A stretch of DNA of 64,000 nucleotides, taken from JASBRS01 sp964496495. Its GTDB lineage: Bacteria; Deinococcota; Deinococci; Deinococcales; Trueperaceae. This document shows, in pieces, positions 51,916-59,803 of this stretch. The stretch spans positions 99,426-163,425 of the forward strand of contig CAZBZU010000002.1 of assembly GCA_964496495.1 (NCBI GenBank). Reading direction: 5' to 3'. How positions within the stretch are numbered: position 1 is the first letter of the stretch; each line of letters begins with the position of its first letter. The position numbers and the translations under genes are program-made. The notes below the pieces were generated by a model. That model did no database searches. It saw only the letters and a list, made by a program, of their open reading frames with translations, and had not been told where the DNA came from.

Positions 51916-53203
51916 CGCGCGCTTCCTCATGATGCTCGGCCTGCTGCTGGCCCTGGCGGGCCTGGCGGGCTTCTGGCTGACGCGCGACGTGCACCGCTCG
52001 CCGCTGTCCAAGGCGCAGCGCCGGCTCCTGGGCATCAAGGGCAACACCTTCCACGTCAGCTTCGTGGTGGCCGGGCGCGACATCCTCTACACCAAGGCCA
52101 AGGCCGACCCGATCTACGGCAAGGGCGGCAAGATCGTCGGCTGGAACTACCACGGCCAGGTGAGCACCGCCGGCGTCAACACCGACACCATCCTCTACCT
52201 GGACATCACCGGCGACAACATGACCATGATCGCCATCCCCCGCGACGTGTTCCTCTTCGACCTCGGCTACCGCATCAACGGGCTCTACGCGCGTGACGGC
52301 CCCGACGCCCTCAGGCGGCGGGTGTCGTCGATCCTGGGGGTTCCGGTCGACTACTACGCCATCATCAAGCTCGACATCTTCCAACACCTGGTCGACGCCC
52401 TCGGCGGCGTGAACGTCGACGTTCCCTACGCCATGAACTACGACGACAACGCGGCCGGCCTGCACATCCACTTCCAACCGGGCCCGCAGCACATGGACGG
52501 CCAGCAGGTGGCCGAGTTCGTGCGCTACCGCCACACCCCCAGAGGCGACATCGACCGGCTGGACAACGTCAAACGCCTGGCCTACGCCCTGATGACGCGC
52601 CTCAAGGAGCTCAATGTGCGCGCCGTGACCAAGGTGCCGAGCCTGGTGGACACCTTCTTCAGCGACGTGCAGACCAATGCCACCCCTGCCCTGGTGCGCC
52701 AGCTGGCCTCCCGCGTCGGCAGCCTCAAGCTCAAGGAGACCGCCACCCTGCCCACCACCGAAGTGCAGGTGAAGGGCGAGGGGACGGCGCTCAGGGTCGA
52801 CCCGCAGGACGTCAACGCCTTCCTCGCGGAGACCTTCGGCGGCACGCCCCGCACCTTCAGCAAGGCCCCCGACGCCACCCTGCTCATCACCAACCACAGC
52901 GGCAAGCCTGGTCTGGAGAACTGGTTCCGCACGCGCCTGGAGGCGCTGGGCGTGCCCTCGAAGGACATCATGGTGCGCAGCGAGGCGGGCGTCGATCCCA
53001 CCCCGAGCCGCCTCCTCGCCACCACCGCGACCTGGAACGACGCCGACTACTACACCTCGCTGCTGCACACCGGCAAGCAGCAGGTCGACCACCTCGACCG
53101 CTACGATGGACGTGGCGTCGGCCTCGAGCTGGTGCTGGGAAGCGATGCCAGCGCCATGGTTCCCACCGGCGCCAAGGTCGCCACGTCGGCCAGCGCGAAG
53201 TGA
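51890..53203 (+). CDS. LytR-CpsA-Psr (LCP) family cell-wall glycopolymer ligase
   Basis: 437 residues. One N-terminal signal anchor (FLMMLGLLLALAGLAGFWLT), then an extracytoplasmic LCP domain (about 60-270) with TDTILYLDITGDNMTMIAIPRDVFL, the Arg/Asp pairs of the pyrophosphate site and RYRHTPRGDIDRLDNVKRL. A C-terminal LytR_C-like domain follows (ATLLITNHSGKPGLENWFRTRLEALG). The family transfers polymer from undecaprenyl carriers to peptidoglycan or proteins. The ATG lies inside the 3' end of yqeK with an AAGGGTG site just before it. Confidence 0.92.
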   Translation: MSRFVTRRNARFLMMLGLLLALAGLAGFWLTRDVHRSPLSKAQRRLLGIKGNTFHVSFVVAGRDILYTKAKADPIYGKGGKIVGWNYHGQVSTAGVNTDTILYLDITGDNMTMIAIPRDVFLFDLGYRINGLYARDGPDALRRRVSSILGVPVDYYAIIKLDIFQHLVDALGGVNVDVPYAMNYDDNAAGLHIHFQPGPQHMDGQQVAEFVRYRHTPRGDIDRLDNVKRLAYALMTRLKELNVRAVTKVPSLVDTFFSDVQTNATPALVRQLASRVGSLKLKETATLPTTEVQVKGEGTALRVDPQDVNAFLAETFGGTPRTFSKAPDATLLITNHSGKPGLENWFRTRLEALGVPSKDIMVRSEAGVDPTPSRLLATTATWNDADYYTSLLHTGKQQVDHLDRYDGRGVGLELVLGSDASAMVPTGAKVATSASAK

Positions 53204-53586
53204 CACGGCCGACGCGCAGGGGAGTGAGATTGCAGGCAAGCGCGAGCGTTCCGCAAGAGGTGCAGCTCATCGTCGATGCCCTCGACGACAAGCGCGCCAA
53301 GGACATCGTGGTGCTCGACCTCACCGAGGTCTCGTCCAGCCTCGACTACTTCATCGTGGCCACTGGCGAGTCGAGCCTCCAGCTCAGGGCCCTGGAGGAC
53401 GGCGTGCGAGGCCGCCTCAAGGAGGGCGGCTTCCGGCCGAGGGGCGTCGAGGGGCCCAGCGACCGCTGGGTCCTGCTCGACTACGGCGGGGTCGTGGCCC
53501 ATCTGATGAGCCCCGAGGCGCGCAGCTTCTACGACATCGAGGGGCTGTGGGCCGATGCTCGACGCGTGCAGGTCGCGCCGGCCTGA
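53200..53586 (+). CDS. rsfS: Ribosomal silencing factor RsfS
   Basis: 128 residues. The RsfS/Iojap core is present: LIVDALDDKRAKDIVVLDLTEVSSSLDYFIVATGESSLQL in overlapping motifs, then EGPSDRWVLLDYGGVVAHLM and ARSFYDIEGLWADA. The protein binds L14 and blocks subunit joining in starvation. The GTG at 53200 overlaps the LCP stop by 4 nt; a second GTG at 53224 is also possible. Position after yqeK and LCP is the usual one. Confidence 0.95.
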   Translation: MTRPTRRGVRLQASASVPQEVQLIVDALDDKRAKDIVVLDLTEVSSSLDYFIVATGESSLQLRALEDGVRGRLKEGGFRPRGVEGPSDRWVLLDYGGVVAHLMSPEARSFYDIEGLWADARRVQVAPA

Positions 53587-53605
53587 GGGCCGCGGGCAGC
53601 GTGCC

Positions 53606-53965
53606 GTGACCGCGCCTGGGCGCGCCCCCCGGCACTGGGCCGAGGCGCTGGCGCGGCGATACCTCGAGGGCCTGGGCTGGGTGGTGCTGGACGCCAACTA
53701 CGCCGTTCGCGGCGCCGAGATCGACCTGGTAGCTCGCGACGGCGACACCGTGGTGTTCGTGGAGGTGCGGCAGCGCCGCAGCGCCGCCTATGGGCATCCG
53801 GCGGAGACCCTCGACCGGCGCAAGCTGACACGCCTGGCCTACGCCGCGCGTCGCTACCTCGCCGAGCGCCTGCAGCGGCCCGACGCTGCCAGCCGCTTCG
53901 ATGCCGTGGTGGTGGTGGGGGGCGAGCCCTCGGCCGAGCTGACGCACCTGCGCGACGTGCTCTGA
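53606..53965 (+). CDS. YraN family (UPF0102) nuclease-fold protein
   Basis: 119 residues from GTG 53606. The restriction-endonuclease-like core is visible: GRAPRHWAEALARRYLEGLGW, NYAVRGAEIDLVARDGDTVVFVEVRQR (the ExD...ExK-type motif, with Gln-Arg following Arg in place of the usual Lys), then HPAETLDRRKLTRLAYAARRYL. Function of the family is unsettled; a DNA-repair or junction-related nuclease role has been suggested from the fold. Lies 19 nt after rsfS. Confidence 0.85.
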   Translation: MTAPGRAPRHWAEALARRYLEGLGWVVLDANYAVRGAEIDLVARDGDTVVFVEVRQRRSAAYGHPAETLDRRKLTRLAYAARRYLAERLQRPDAASRFDAVVVVGGEPSAELTHLRDVL

Positions 53966-54023
53966 CCCGCGACCTCGGGCGCGGCTCGCACGACCCGCGC
54001 TCTTCCGTGGACGGCCGGCGTGC

Positions 54024-54029
54024 GATACT
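54024..54029 (+). promoter_or_regulatory. -10 box of the leaderless ppx/gppA gene
   Basis: GATACT at 54024-54029 lies 5 nt before a GTG at 54035, the spacing seen at other apparent leaderless starts in this window. No clear -35 box is seen. Confidence 0.4.
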
Positions 54030-54034
54030 GCCCC

Positions 54035-55549
54035 GTGCGTAGCGCGGGCATCATCGACCTGGGGAGCAACACGGCCCGGTTGGTGGTGTTGCGCTACCGC
54101 GCCGGGTACCGCTTCCAGCTGCTAGACGAGCTGCGCGAGGTGGTGCGGCTGTCCGAGGGGATGGGGGACTCCGGCATCCTCAGGGCCGAGCCCTTCGAGC
54201 GCGGGCTGCAGGCGCTCAGGACCTTCCACAGCTACTGCGAGGCCAACGACATCGACGACGTGCGCGCCACCGCCACCAGCGCGGTGCGGGCGGCGCGTAA
54301 CGGCGACGCCTTCGTCGAGGCGGCGCTGGACCGTGCCGGGGTCGAGCTCGAGGTGCTGAGCGGCGAGCAGGAGGCCCGCCACGGCGCCCTGGCCGTGGCC
54401 AACAGCCTCGACGTGAGCGACGCGGTGGTGTTCGATCTGGGCGGCGGCAGCATGCAGTTGAGCCGGCTCGAGGGGCGGCGCTTCGCGGGAGGCGGTGCGC
54501 TGCCGCTGGGGGCCGTGCGGACCACCGAGACCTTCGTGCGTAGCGATCCGCCGAAGGGCAAGGCCCTCAAGGCGTTGCGGCAGCACGTGCGCGAGGTGCT
54601 CGCCCCGAGGCTGGACGCCCTACCGGCGGGTGCGCCGGTGATCGGGGTGGGGGGAACCGTTCGCAACCTCGCCAACGTGGCGCAGTCGCGAGCGGGCTAC
54701 CGGCCGGAGCTCCTCCACGGCTACCGGTTGCACCGCCGCGAGCTGGAGGATCTGCTCGAGGAGCTGGCCGCCCTACCGGTCGCGCGCCGCCGGGACGTGA
54801 AGGGGCTCAACAGCGACCGAGCCGACATCATCGTCGCGGGTGGGACCGTCATCGCGGAGACGCTGGCTGCGCTCGGCGCCGACGGGGTGACGATCAGCGG
54901 CCAGGGGTTGCGGGAAGGGCTGTTCTACCCCTTCATGTTCCCCGAGGGCGACCACCTGGCGCCCGATCTACGCGAGTTCAGCGTCCTCAACCTCATGCGC
55001 GAGTACTACGACAACCCCGAGCACAACCATCACGTGCGGTTACTGGCGCTCGAGCTCTTCGATCAGCTGGCGCCGCTCCACCGCCTCGGGCCCGAGGCGC
55101 GCGACCTGCTGGGGGCCGCGGCGCTGGTCCACGACATCGGCATGGCCGTCGACTACTACGCCCACCACAAGCACGGCATGTACCTGGTGATGGGGCGTGC
55201 GCTGCCGGGCTACAGCCACCGCGAGCAGGTGCTCATCGGCTTGCTGGTTCGCTACCATCGCCGAGGCAGCCCCGCCGACCAGGGCTACGCCGGAGCCTTG
55301 GAGCCGGGCGACATGGAGCGGCTGTCGTTGCTGGCCGGCGTCCTGCGCCTGGCCGAGTACCTGGAGCGCAGCAAGGCTCAGCGCGTACGCGGCGTGCGCT
55401 GCCACCTCGGCGGCGGGGTGGTGCAGATCGAAGCGCTGGCGCACGGCGACGCCGAGATCGAGGTGCGTGAGGCGGGGATGCGCTCGGGCCTGCTGGCCTC
55501 GGCGCTGGGCGTGACGGTCGAGGTCATTGCAGGCCACGCAACGGCGTGA
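54035..55549 (+). CDS. Exopolyphosphatase / pppGpp phosphatase (Ppx/GppA) with HD domain
   Basis: 504 residues from GTG 54035 (an upstream GTG at 54020 is in frame). ASKHA fold: AGIIDLGSNTARLVVLRY at the start, SAVRAARNGDAFVEAAL, FDLGGGSMQLSRLEG and VIGVGGTVRNLANV. From about residue 330 an HD-type domain follows (AAALVHDIGMAVDYYAHHKHG, REQVLIGLLVRYHRR). It hydrolyses polyphosphate ends or the 5' phosphate of pppGpp; which one cannot be told from sequence. The 54035 start is preferred because it begins right at the conserved strand, 5 nt after a -10 box. Confidence 0.92.
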   Translation: MRSAGIIDLGSNTARLVVLRYRAGYRFQLLDELREVVRLSEGMGDSGILRAEPFERGLQALRTFHSYCEANDIDDVRATATSAVRAARNGDAFVEAALDRAGVELEVLSGEQEARHGALAVANSLDVSDAVVFDLGGGSMQLSRLEGRRFAGGGALPLGAVRTTETFVRSDPPKGKALKALRQHVREVLAPRLDALPAGAPVIGVGGTVRNLANVAQSRAGYRPELLHGYRLHRRELEDLLEELAALPVARRRDVKGLNSDRADIIVAGGTVIAETLAALGADGVTISGQGLREGLFYPFMFPEGDHLAPDLREFSVLNLMREYYDNPEHNHHVRLLALELFDQLAPLHRLGPEARDLLGAAALVHDIGMAVDYYAHHKHGMYLVMGRALPGYSHREQVLIGLLVRYHRRGSPADQGYAGALEPGDMERLSLLAGVLRLAEYLERSKAQRVRGVRCHLGGGVVQIEALAHGDAEIEVREAGMRSGLLASALGVTVEVIAGHATA

Positions 55550-55563
55550 GGGGCGGGAGCCGG

Positions 55564-55569
55564 CATAAT
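55564..55569 (+). promoter_or_regulatory. -10 box of the leaderless trpF gene
   Basis: CATAAT at 55564-55569, 6 nt before the GTG at 55576 that starts the conserved part of TrpF. This argues for transcription starting at the codon itself. Confidence 0.5.
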
Positions 55570-55575
55570 GACCGC

Positions 55576-56190
55576 GTGGCGAGGCGCGTGCGCGTGAAGA
55601 TCTGCGGCATCACCAGGCCCGAGGACGCGGCCATGGCCGAAGAGGCCGGCGCCGACGCCATCGGCATCATCTTCGCGGCCGGGTCCAGGCGCCACGTCGG
55701 CCACGCGACCGCGAGCGCCATCGTGAGCGCCGTGGGGCCGCTGGTCACCACCGTGGGGGTGTTCGTGGATGCTCCTCTCGACGAGGTGCTGGCCGCCGCC
55801 CGCCGCCTGCGGCTGGGTGCGGTGCAGCTCCATGGCGACGAACCGGCCGCCTACGCGGCCGCCGTCCGCGGCGAGGTGCCCGTGGTGCGGGCGCTGCCCT
55901 TCAGGCCGGGCCTGACGCCGGAGGCGCTGGCGCACTACCCGGCCGATGCCATCCTGTTGGACGCCCAGGCACCCGGCTCGGGCCGGGCCTTCGACTGGTC
56001 CGAGGCGTCGGCGTGGCGGCGACATCCGCGCCTCATCCTCGCCGGCGGGCTGACGCCGGAGTCGGTGGCGGATGGGGTCCGGGCCCTCGAGCCCTACGCG
56101 GTAGACGTGGCGTCCGGGGTCGAGGCCGAGCCCGGGGTGAAGGATGCCGAGCGCGTGTGGGCGTTCGTCCAGGCCGCGCGAAGCGCGTGA
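55576..56190 (+). CDS. trpF: Phosphoribosylanthranilate isomerase
   Basis: 204 residues, a (beta/alpha)8 barrel of tryptophan biosynthesis that isomerises phosphoribosylanthranilate to CdRP. The catalytic Cys lies in VKICGITRPEDA, and the catalytic Asp in the ILLDAQAPGSGRAFDW strand; the phosphate site is LAGGLTPESVADG, with the closing VASGVEAEPGVKD. The GTG at 55576 starts 6 nt after a CATAAT box. No other trp gene is adjacent, so it is a dispersed pathway gene. Confidence 0.95.
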   Translation: MARRVRVKICGITRPEDAAMAEEAGADAIGIIFAAGSRRHVGHATASAIVSAVGPLVTTVGVFVDAPLDEVLAAARRLRLGAVQLHGDEPAAYAAAVRGEVPVVRALPFRPGLTPEALAHYPADAILLDAQAPGSGRAFDWSEASAWRRHPRLILAGGLTPESVADGVRALEPYAVDVASGVEAEPGVKDAERVWAFVQAARSA

Positions 56191-56200
56191 GCCTCCACGG

Positions 56201-56407
56201 TTGTCCACAAGCGGCCGCGGTTTTCCACAGTTCTGGGGATAACTCGATTGCATGCGGCCAGGAGCGGGATGAGCCTTCGGTGAATGGAATCTACGGTGTC
56301 CAGGACGTTATTGGGCGGATCCGGGGGGCCGCGGCCTCGGCTACCAGATGGAGCCCGCACTTGTCAAGAGGGGGCACTTTTCCACAGTTTGCAGCGGGTT
56401 ATCCACA
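56201..56407 (+). promoter_or_regulatory. Cluster of DnaA-box-like 9-mers
   Basis: Four same-strand matches to TTNTCCACA: TTGTCCACA (56201-56209), TTTTCCACA (56221-56229 and 56378-56386) and the consensus TTATCCACA (56399-56407). There is also one weaker reverse copy, TGGGGATAA at 56234-56242. They come in two pairs with starts 20-21 bp apart, about two helical turns, in a roughly 320-nt intergenic region between trpF and the cupin gene. No dnaA or dnaN gene is near. No other coding sequence is supported in this stretch. Confidence 0.7.
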
Positions 56408-56418
56408 AATCGCATAAT
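56389..56418 (+). promoter_or_regulatory. Probable cupin promoter overlapping a DnaA box
   Basis: TTGCAG (56389-56394), an 18-bp spacer and CATAAT (56413-56418). The consensus DnaA box at 56399-56407 sits inside the spacer, so DnaA binding would be expected to affect this promoter. Confidence 0.4.
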
Positions 56419-56509
56419 GGTCGTCGACCACCGCAATGCCGGGCAGCGCGGCCAGGCGCCCGCCTGCCCGGGATCCGCAGCCCCACACAGGGTCAGGGAG
56501 GACGCCACC

Positions 56510-56818
56510 GTGAACATCACCGCCATCACCGACGCCCGCCGGTTCTCGCTCGAGCGCGTCCAAAAGACGGAGCTGGTGTCTGGAGGGGACCTCAGCGTCT
56601 CGCTGCTGTGCTTCGAGGCGGGACAGACGGACGACGATCAGAGCCTTGCCGCCAGCTGCATCTACCAGGTCCTCGAGGGCGAGGTGCTCCTGCGCCACGA
56701 GGGCGGCAGCGAGCGCGTCGGCACCGGCAAGCTGGTCAGCGTCCCTGCGGGCACGCGCCACCAGCTGGAGAATGCCGGCGGAGGGCTGCTGGTCGTGATG
56801 GCGACGCACGCCCGCTAG
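56510..56818 (+). CDS. Small cupin-domain protein
   Basis: 102 residues forming a single cupin barrel: RFSLERVQKTELVSGGDLSVSLLCFEAGQT, then YQVLEGEVLLRHEGGSERVGTGKLVSVPAGTRHQLENAGG, which covers cupin motifs 1 and 2. Of the usual metal ligands only the motif 2 His in GTRHQLEN is obvious; motif 1 reads EAGQTDDDQSL without the His pair, so metal binding is doubtful. GTG 56510 has a GGGAGG site 7 nt upstream. The next gene starts one base after its stop, so both are probably co-transcribed. Confidence 0.78.
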   Translation: MNITAITDARRFSLERVQKTELVSGGDLSVSLLCFEAGQTDDDQSLAASCIYQVLEGEVLLRHEGGSERVGTGKLVSVPAGTRHQLENAGGGLLVVMATHAR

Positions 56819-56819
56819 G

Positions 56820-58508
56820 GTGGCGCGCAAGGCGAGCGACCACCGCCTGAGAACGGCCCTCAGCCTGGAGGATCGGCGCCGGTCGCCGTACCGCGCCAAT
56901 CGCAAGGCGTGGCAGGCCGAGGGCAGGAAGCTCGCCGAGGAGCGGGAGCGCCTCGCCCTTGGCGGCGGCCAGCGCGCGCTGCAGCGCCAGCACGCCAAGG
57001 GTCGCATGAGCGCGCGCGAGCGCATCCAAGCGTTGCTCGACCCCGACACCGCCTTCGACGAGCTGATGACGTTCGCCGGCTGGGAGATGTACCAGGACGA
57101 GGGCGGCGCGCCTGCCGGCGGCGTCGTCGTCGGCATCGGACGTATCCACGGCCGGGCCTGGATGGTCATCGTCAACGACGCCACGGTCAAGGCGGGGGCC
57201 TTCTTCCCGATCACGGCCAAGAAGGTCATCCGTGCCCAGACCATCGCCTTGGAGAACCGCCTGCCGACCGTCTACCTGGTCGACTCGGCAGGCGTCTACC
57301 TGCCCATGCAGGACGAGATCTTTCCCGACCAGGACGACTTCGGTCGCGTGTTCTACCTCAACGCCCGCATGAGCGCCCGGGGCATCCCGCAGATGGCGGC
57401 CATCCTGGGTAACTGCGTGGCGGGAGGCGCCTACCTTCCCGTCATGTGCGACACCCTGGTGATGACCGAGGGCTCGGGGCTGTACCTCGCCGGGCCCGCG
57501 CTGGTGAAGGCGGCCATCGGCCAGAGCGCCTCCAGCGAGGAGCTCGGCGGCGCCGCCATGCACGCCGAGCTCTCCGGCACGGTGGACTACCTGGAGCCCG
57601 ACGATGCCCGGGCGCTCGAGCGGCTCAGGCGGCTGGCTGCAGGCTACGCGCTGCCGGCCAGCGCTCCGTGGGCGCGGGAGCGCCGGCAGACCGCGCCCCC
57701 CGCGGCGAAGCAGGAGGACCTGGAAGGGTTGCTCCCGGTGGACGGCGGCAGTCAGCCGTACGAGGTACGGGAGATCATCGCGCGGCTGGTCGACGGCTCC
57801 GAGTTCGACGAGTACAAGGCCCGCTACGGACGCACGCTGGTGTGTGGCACGGCCCGCCTCGGTGGGTTCCCGGTGGGCATCGTGGCCAACCAGAAGCGGG
57901 TGGTGAAGAGCCGCGGGCGTCTGGAGGTGGGCGGCGTCATCTACGCCGAGGCGGCTGACAAGGCCGCCCGCTTCGTGCTGAACTGCAACCAGGCGGGTGT
58001 GCCGATCCTCTTCCTCCACGACGTCAACGGTTTCATGGTGGGACGGGACAGCGAGCAGGAGGGCATCATCCGTCGCGGCGCCAAGCTGGTGAACGCGGTG
58101 AGCAACAGCGTCGTGCCGCGGATCAGCGTCATCCTTGGCGGCTCCTACGGTGCCGGTCACTACGCGATGAGCGGCAAGGCCTACGCGCCGCGCTTCATCT
58201 TCGCCCTGCCCAGCGCCCGCTACGCGGTGATGGGCGGGCAGCAGGCGGCCAAGACCATCCTCGACATCCGTGCCGCGCAGCGGGGGCGCGCCGGCCAGGC
58301 GCCCGACGACGCCGAGCTGGCCGAGCTGTGGGACAGCGTGCGCGCCGGTTACGAGCGCGCGCTCGACATCCGCTACGGTGCCGCCCGGCTGTGGGTGGAT
58401 GCCGTGGTGATGCCGCTCGAGCTGCGCCGGCGCATCGTCGGGGCGCTGGAGGCGTGCGCCCTCGAAGGGGAGCTGGCACGCATCTCGCTGGGTGTCTTCC
58501 AGGTGTGA
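56820..58508 (+). CDS. Acyl-CoA carboxylase carboxyltransferase (beta) subunit, methylcrotonyl-CoA-carboxylase-like
   Basis: 562 residues, two crotonase-fold halves. Landmarks: GRMSARERIQALLDPDTAFDEL, IVNDATVKAGAFFPITAKKV, FGRVFYLNARMSARGIPQMAAILGNCVAGGAYLPVMCD and, in the second half, LGGSYGAGHYAMSGKAYAPRF. The motif IFPDQDDFGRVFYLNARMS favours the methylcrotonyl/geranyl-CoA branch over propionyl-CoA. It transfers carboxyl from biotin to an acyl-CoA. No biotin-carboxylase or biotin-carrier gene is adjacent; it must be encoded elsewhere. GTG start, one base after the cupin stop. Confidence 0.9.
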   Translation: MARKASDHRLRTALSLEDRRRSPYRANRKAWQAEGRKLAEERERLALGGGQRALQRQHAKGRMSARERIQALLDPDTAFDELMTFAGWEMYQDEGGAPAGGVVVGIGRIHGRAWMVIVNDATVKAGAFFPITAKKVIRAQTIALENRLPTVYLVDSAGVYLPMQDEIFPDQDDFGRVFYLNARMSARGIPQMAAILGNCVAGGAYLPVMCDTLVMTEGSGLYLAGPALVKAAIGQSASSEELGGAAMHAELSGTVDYLEPDDARALERLRRLAAGYALPASAPWARERRQTAPPAAKQEDLEGLLPVDGGSQPYEVREIIARLVDGSEFDEYKARYGRTLVCGTARLGGFPVGIVANQKRVVKSRGRLEVGGVIYAEAADKAARFVLNCNQAGVPILFLHDVNGFMVGRDSEQEGIIRRGAKLVNAVSNSVVPRISVILGGSYGAGHYAMSGKAYAPRFIFALPSARYAVMGGQQAAKTILDIRAAQRGRAGQAPDDAELAELWDSVRAGYERALDIRYGAARLWVDAVVMPLELRRRIVGALEACALEGELARISLGVFQV

Positions 58509-58525
58509 GCCTGGGGGCCGCCGCC

Positions 58526-59005
58526 TCAGCCGGGCGGCCAGGCGCCCAGCGCGCGCCGCGCGTCCACCACCTGAGCCGCGTGGTAGGCGGCGTGGTCCGC
58601 CAGCAGCACGAGCTGCCGGAAGAGGGTGTGGTGGCGGGCGTGCGGTAGCGCTGCGGTAAGGTCGCGATCGTGGTCCCGCACCAGCTCCAGGGCCAGGTCG
58701 CGACCCTGCCGCCAGGCCCCGACGCTGTTCGTCCAGGCGCTCTCAGAAGGAGGCTCCGGGTCGCCGGGCCAGTAGCCTGCCGGCCAGTCGGGCGAGCGCC
58801 AGTCCGGATCGAGGGCGTACTGGATGAGATCCTCCTGTGCGATGCGGATGTGTTCGAGGAGCTGCCAGATGCTGTGCGCCAACCCCTCGGGGACGCGCCC
58901 GCGGTGCTCTGCCGCCAGGCCCGCCAGTGCCCGCTCCAGGGGAACGTGCGCGCCCTCGCCTAGCACCAGGCGCTCGAGCTGGTCGCGGATGACGCCGTCG
59001 TCCAT
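58526..59005 (-). CDS. DinB/YfiT-like four-helix metal-binding protein
   Basis: 159 residues, a DinB-superfamily helical bundle. The probable metal ligands are His in AHSIWQLLEHIRIAQEDLI near residue 44 and the pair in LADHAAYHAAQVVDARRALG near 138-142. Members include thiol-dependent transferases and stress proteins of unknown activity. Convergent with the carboxylase gene; 31 nt downstream of the thioredoxin-like gene on the same strand, so these two form an operon. Confidence 0.82.
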   Translation of the reverse strand: MDDGVIRDQLERLVLGEGAHVPLERALAGLAAEHRGRVPEGLAHSIWQLLEHIRIAQEDLIQYALDPDWRSPDWPAGYWPGDPEPPSESAWTNSVGAWRQGRDLALELVRDHDRDLTAALPHARHHTLFRQLVLLADHAAYHAAQVVDARRALGAWPPG

Positions 59006-59036
59006 GCTGTGCCTCCTCCGAAACGGTGCTGCCGGG

Positions 59037-59603
59037 TCAGCCGACCTGCGGGAAGTTGCCGGGCCGCCACTTCACGGTGCAGCCCATCGCGAAGGTCTCG
59101 GCCTCGTCGACGTCCTTCCCCGCCAACAGCCGGTCGAGGGCGTCGCGCAGCGTCTCCTGGGTGACGGCCGCCGGGTCCTTGGGGCTGTCGTCGATGCGGC
59201 CATGGTAGCGCAGCCTCCGCTCGCGATCGAACACCAGTACCTCGGGCGTGCGCTGCGTCCGGTAGGCCTGCGCCACCGACTGGTCCGGATCGCGGAGATA
59301 GGGGAAGGGCAGGCCGTGCTCGGCGGTGAACTCGGCCATGGGCAGGGGACCGTCGTCGGGGTAGGCGTCGGCATCGTTGGAGTTGACGAAGACCATGTCG
59401 ACGCGGCCCTGGTAGGCCCGCGCCAGGGTCACCAGGCGCTCCACGTTGGCGAGCACGTAGGGGCAATGGTTGCACGCCTGGACGTACACGAACAGCTCGG
59501 CATGGAAGTCGCTCAGGCGGTAGCGCGCGCCGTCGGTGGCGGCGAGGTCGAAGGCTGGCGCGGGCGCGCCGATGGCTAGCGGCTGGGGTTGGGTCGGTTG
59601 CAT
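59037..59603 (-). CDS. Thioredoxin-fold peroxiredoxin-like protein (CNHCPY type)
   Basis: 188 residues. AhpC/TSA-TlpA fold: IGAPAPAFDLAATDGARYRLSDF, then the active-site motif CNHCPYV near 44-50, FVNSNDADAYPDDGPLPM, the cis-Pro strand RTPEVLVFDRERRLRYHGRIDD, and a third conserved Cys in MGCTVKWRPGNFP near the C-terminus. This CNHCPY group is widespread, cytoplasmic and poorly characterised; a thiol-redox role is expected. No signal peptide. Divergent from the VWA gene. Confidence 0.87.
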   Translation of the reverse strand: MQPTQPQPLAIGAPAPAFDLAATDGARYRLSDFHAELFVYVQACNHCPYVLANVERLVTLARAYQGRVDMVFVNSNDADAYPDDGPLPMAEFTAEHGLPFPYLRDPDQSVAQAYRTQRTPEVLVFDRERRLRYHGRIDDSPKDPAAVTQETLRDALDRLLAGKDVDEAETFAMGCTVKWRPGNFPQVG

Positions 59604-59803
59604 GGATCTCCTCCCGGATGGCGCCGCGGTCCGGGCGCGGCCCGCGGTGACTCTCCAGCTATAGCCGGCTCGTGCCGCTCCGGCTGTCGTGCCGGCCGCG
59701 GACCCAGGCTACACTGACCGGCGATGGGCCTCCCGTTCGTTCCGCTGCGGCCGGCGTCACCGTGCCCGGGCCGGCCGGCCGAGGGCGTGGCCAGCGGTGC
59801 GCC

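Noticed and set aside
56201..56407. Calling the DnaA-box cluster the replication origin
   Set aside because: No dnaA, dnaN or AT-rich unwinding tract is nearby, and gene orientation to the left is head-on to it; kept only as a DnaA-box cluster.
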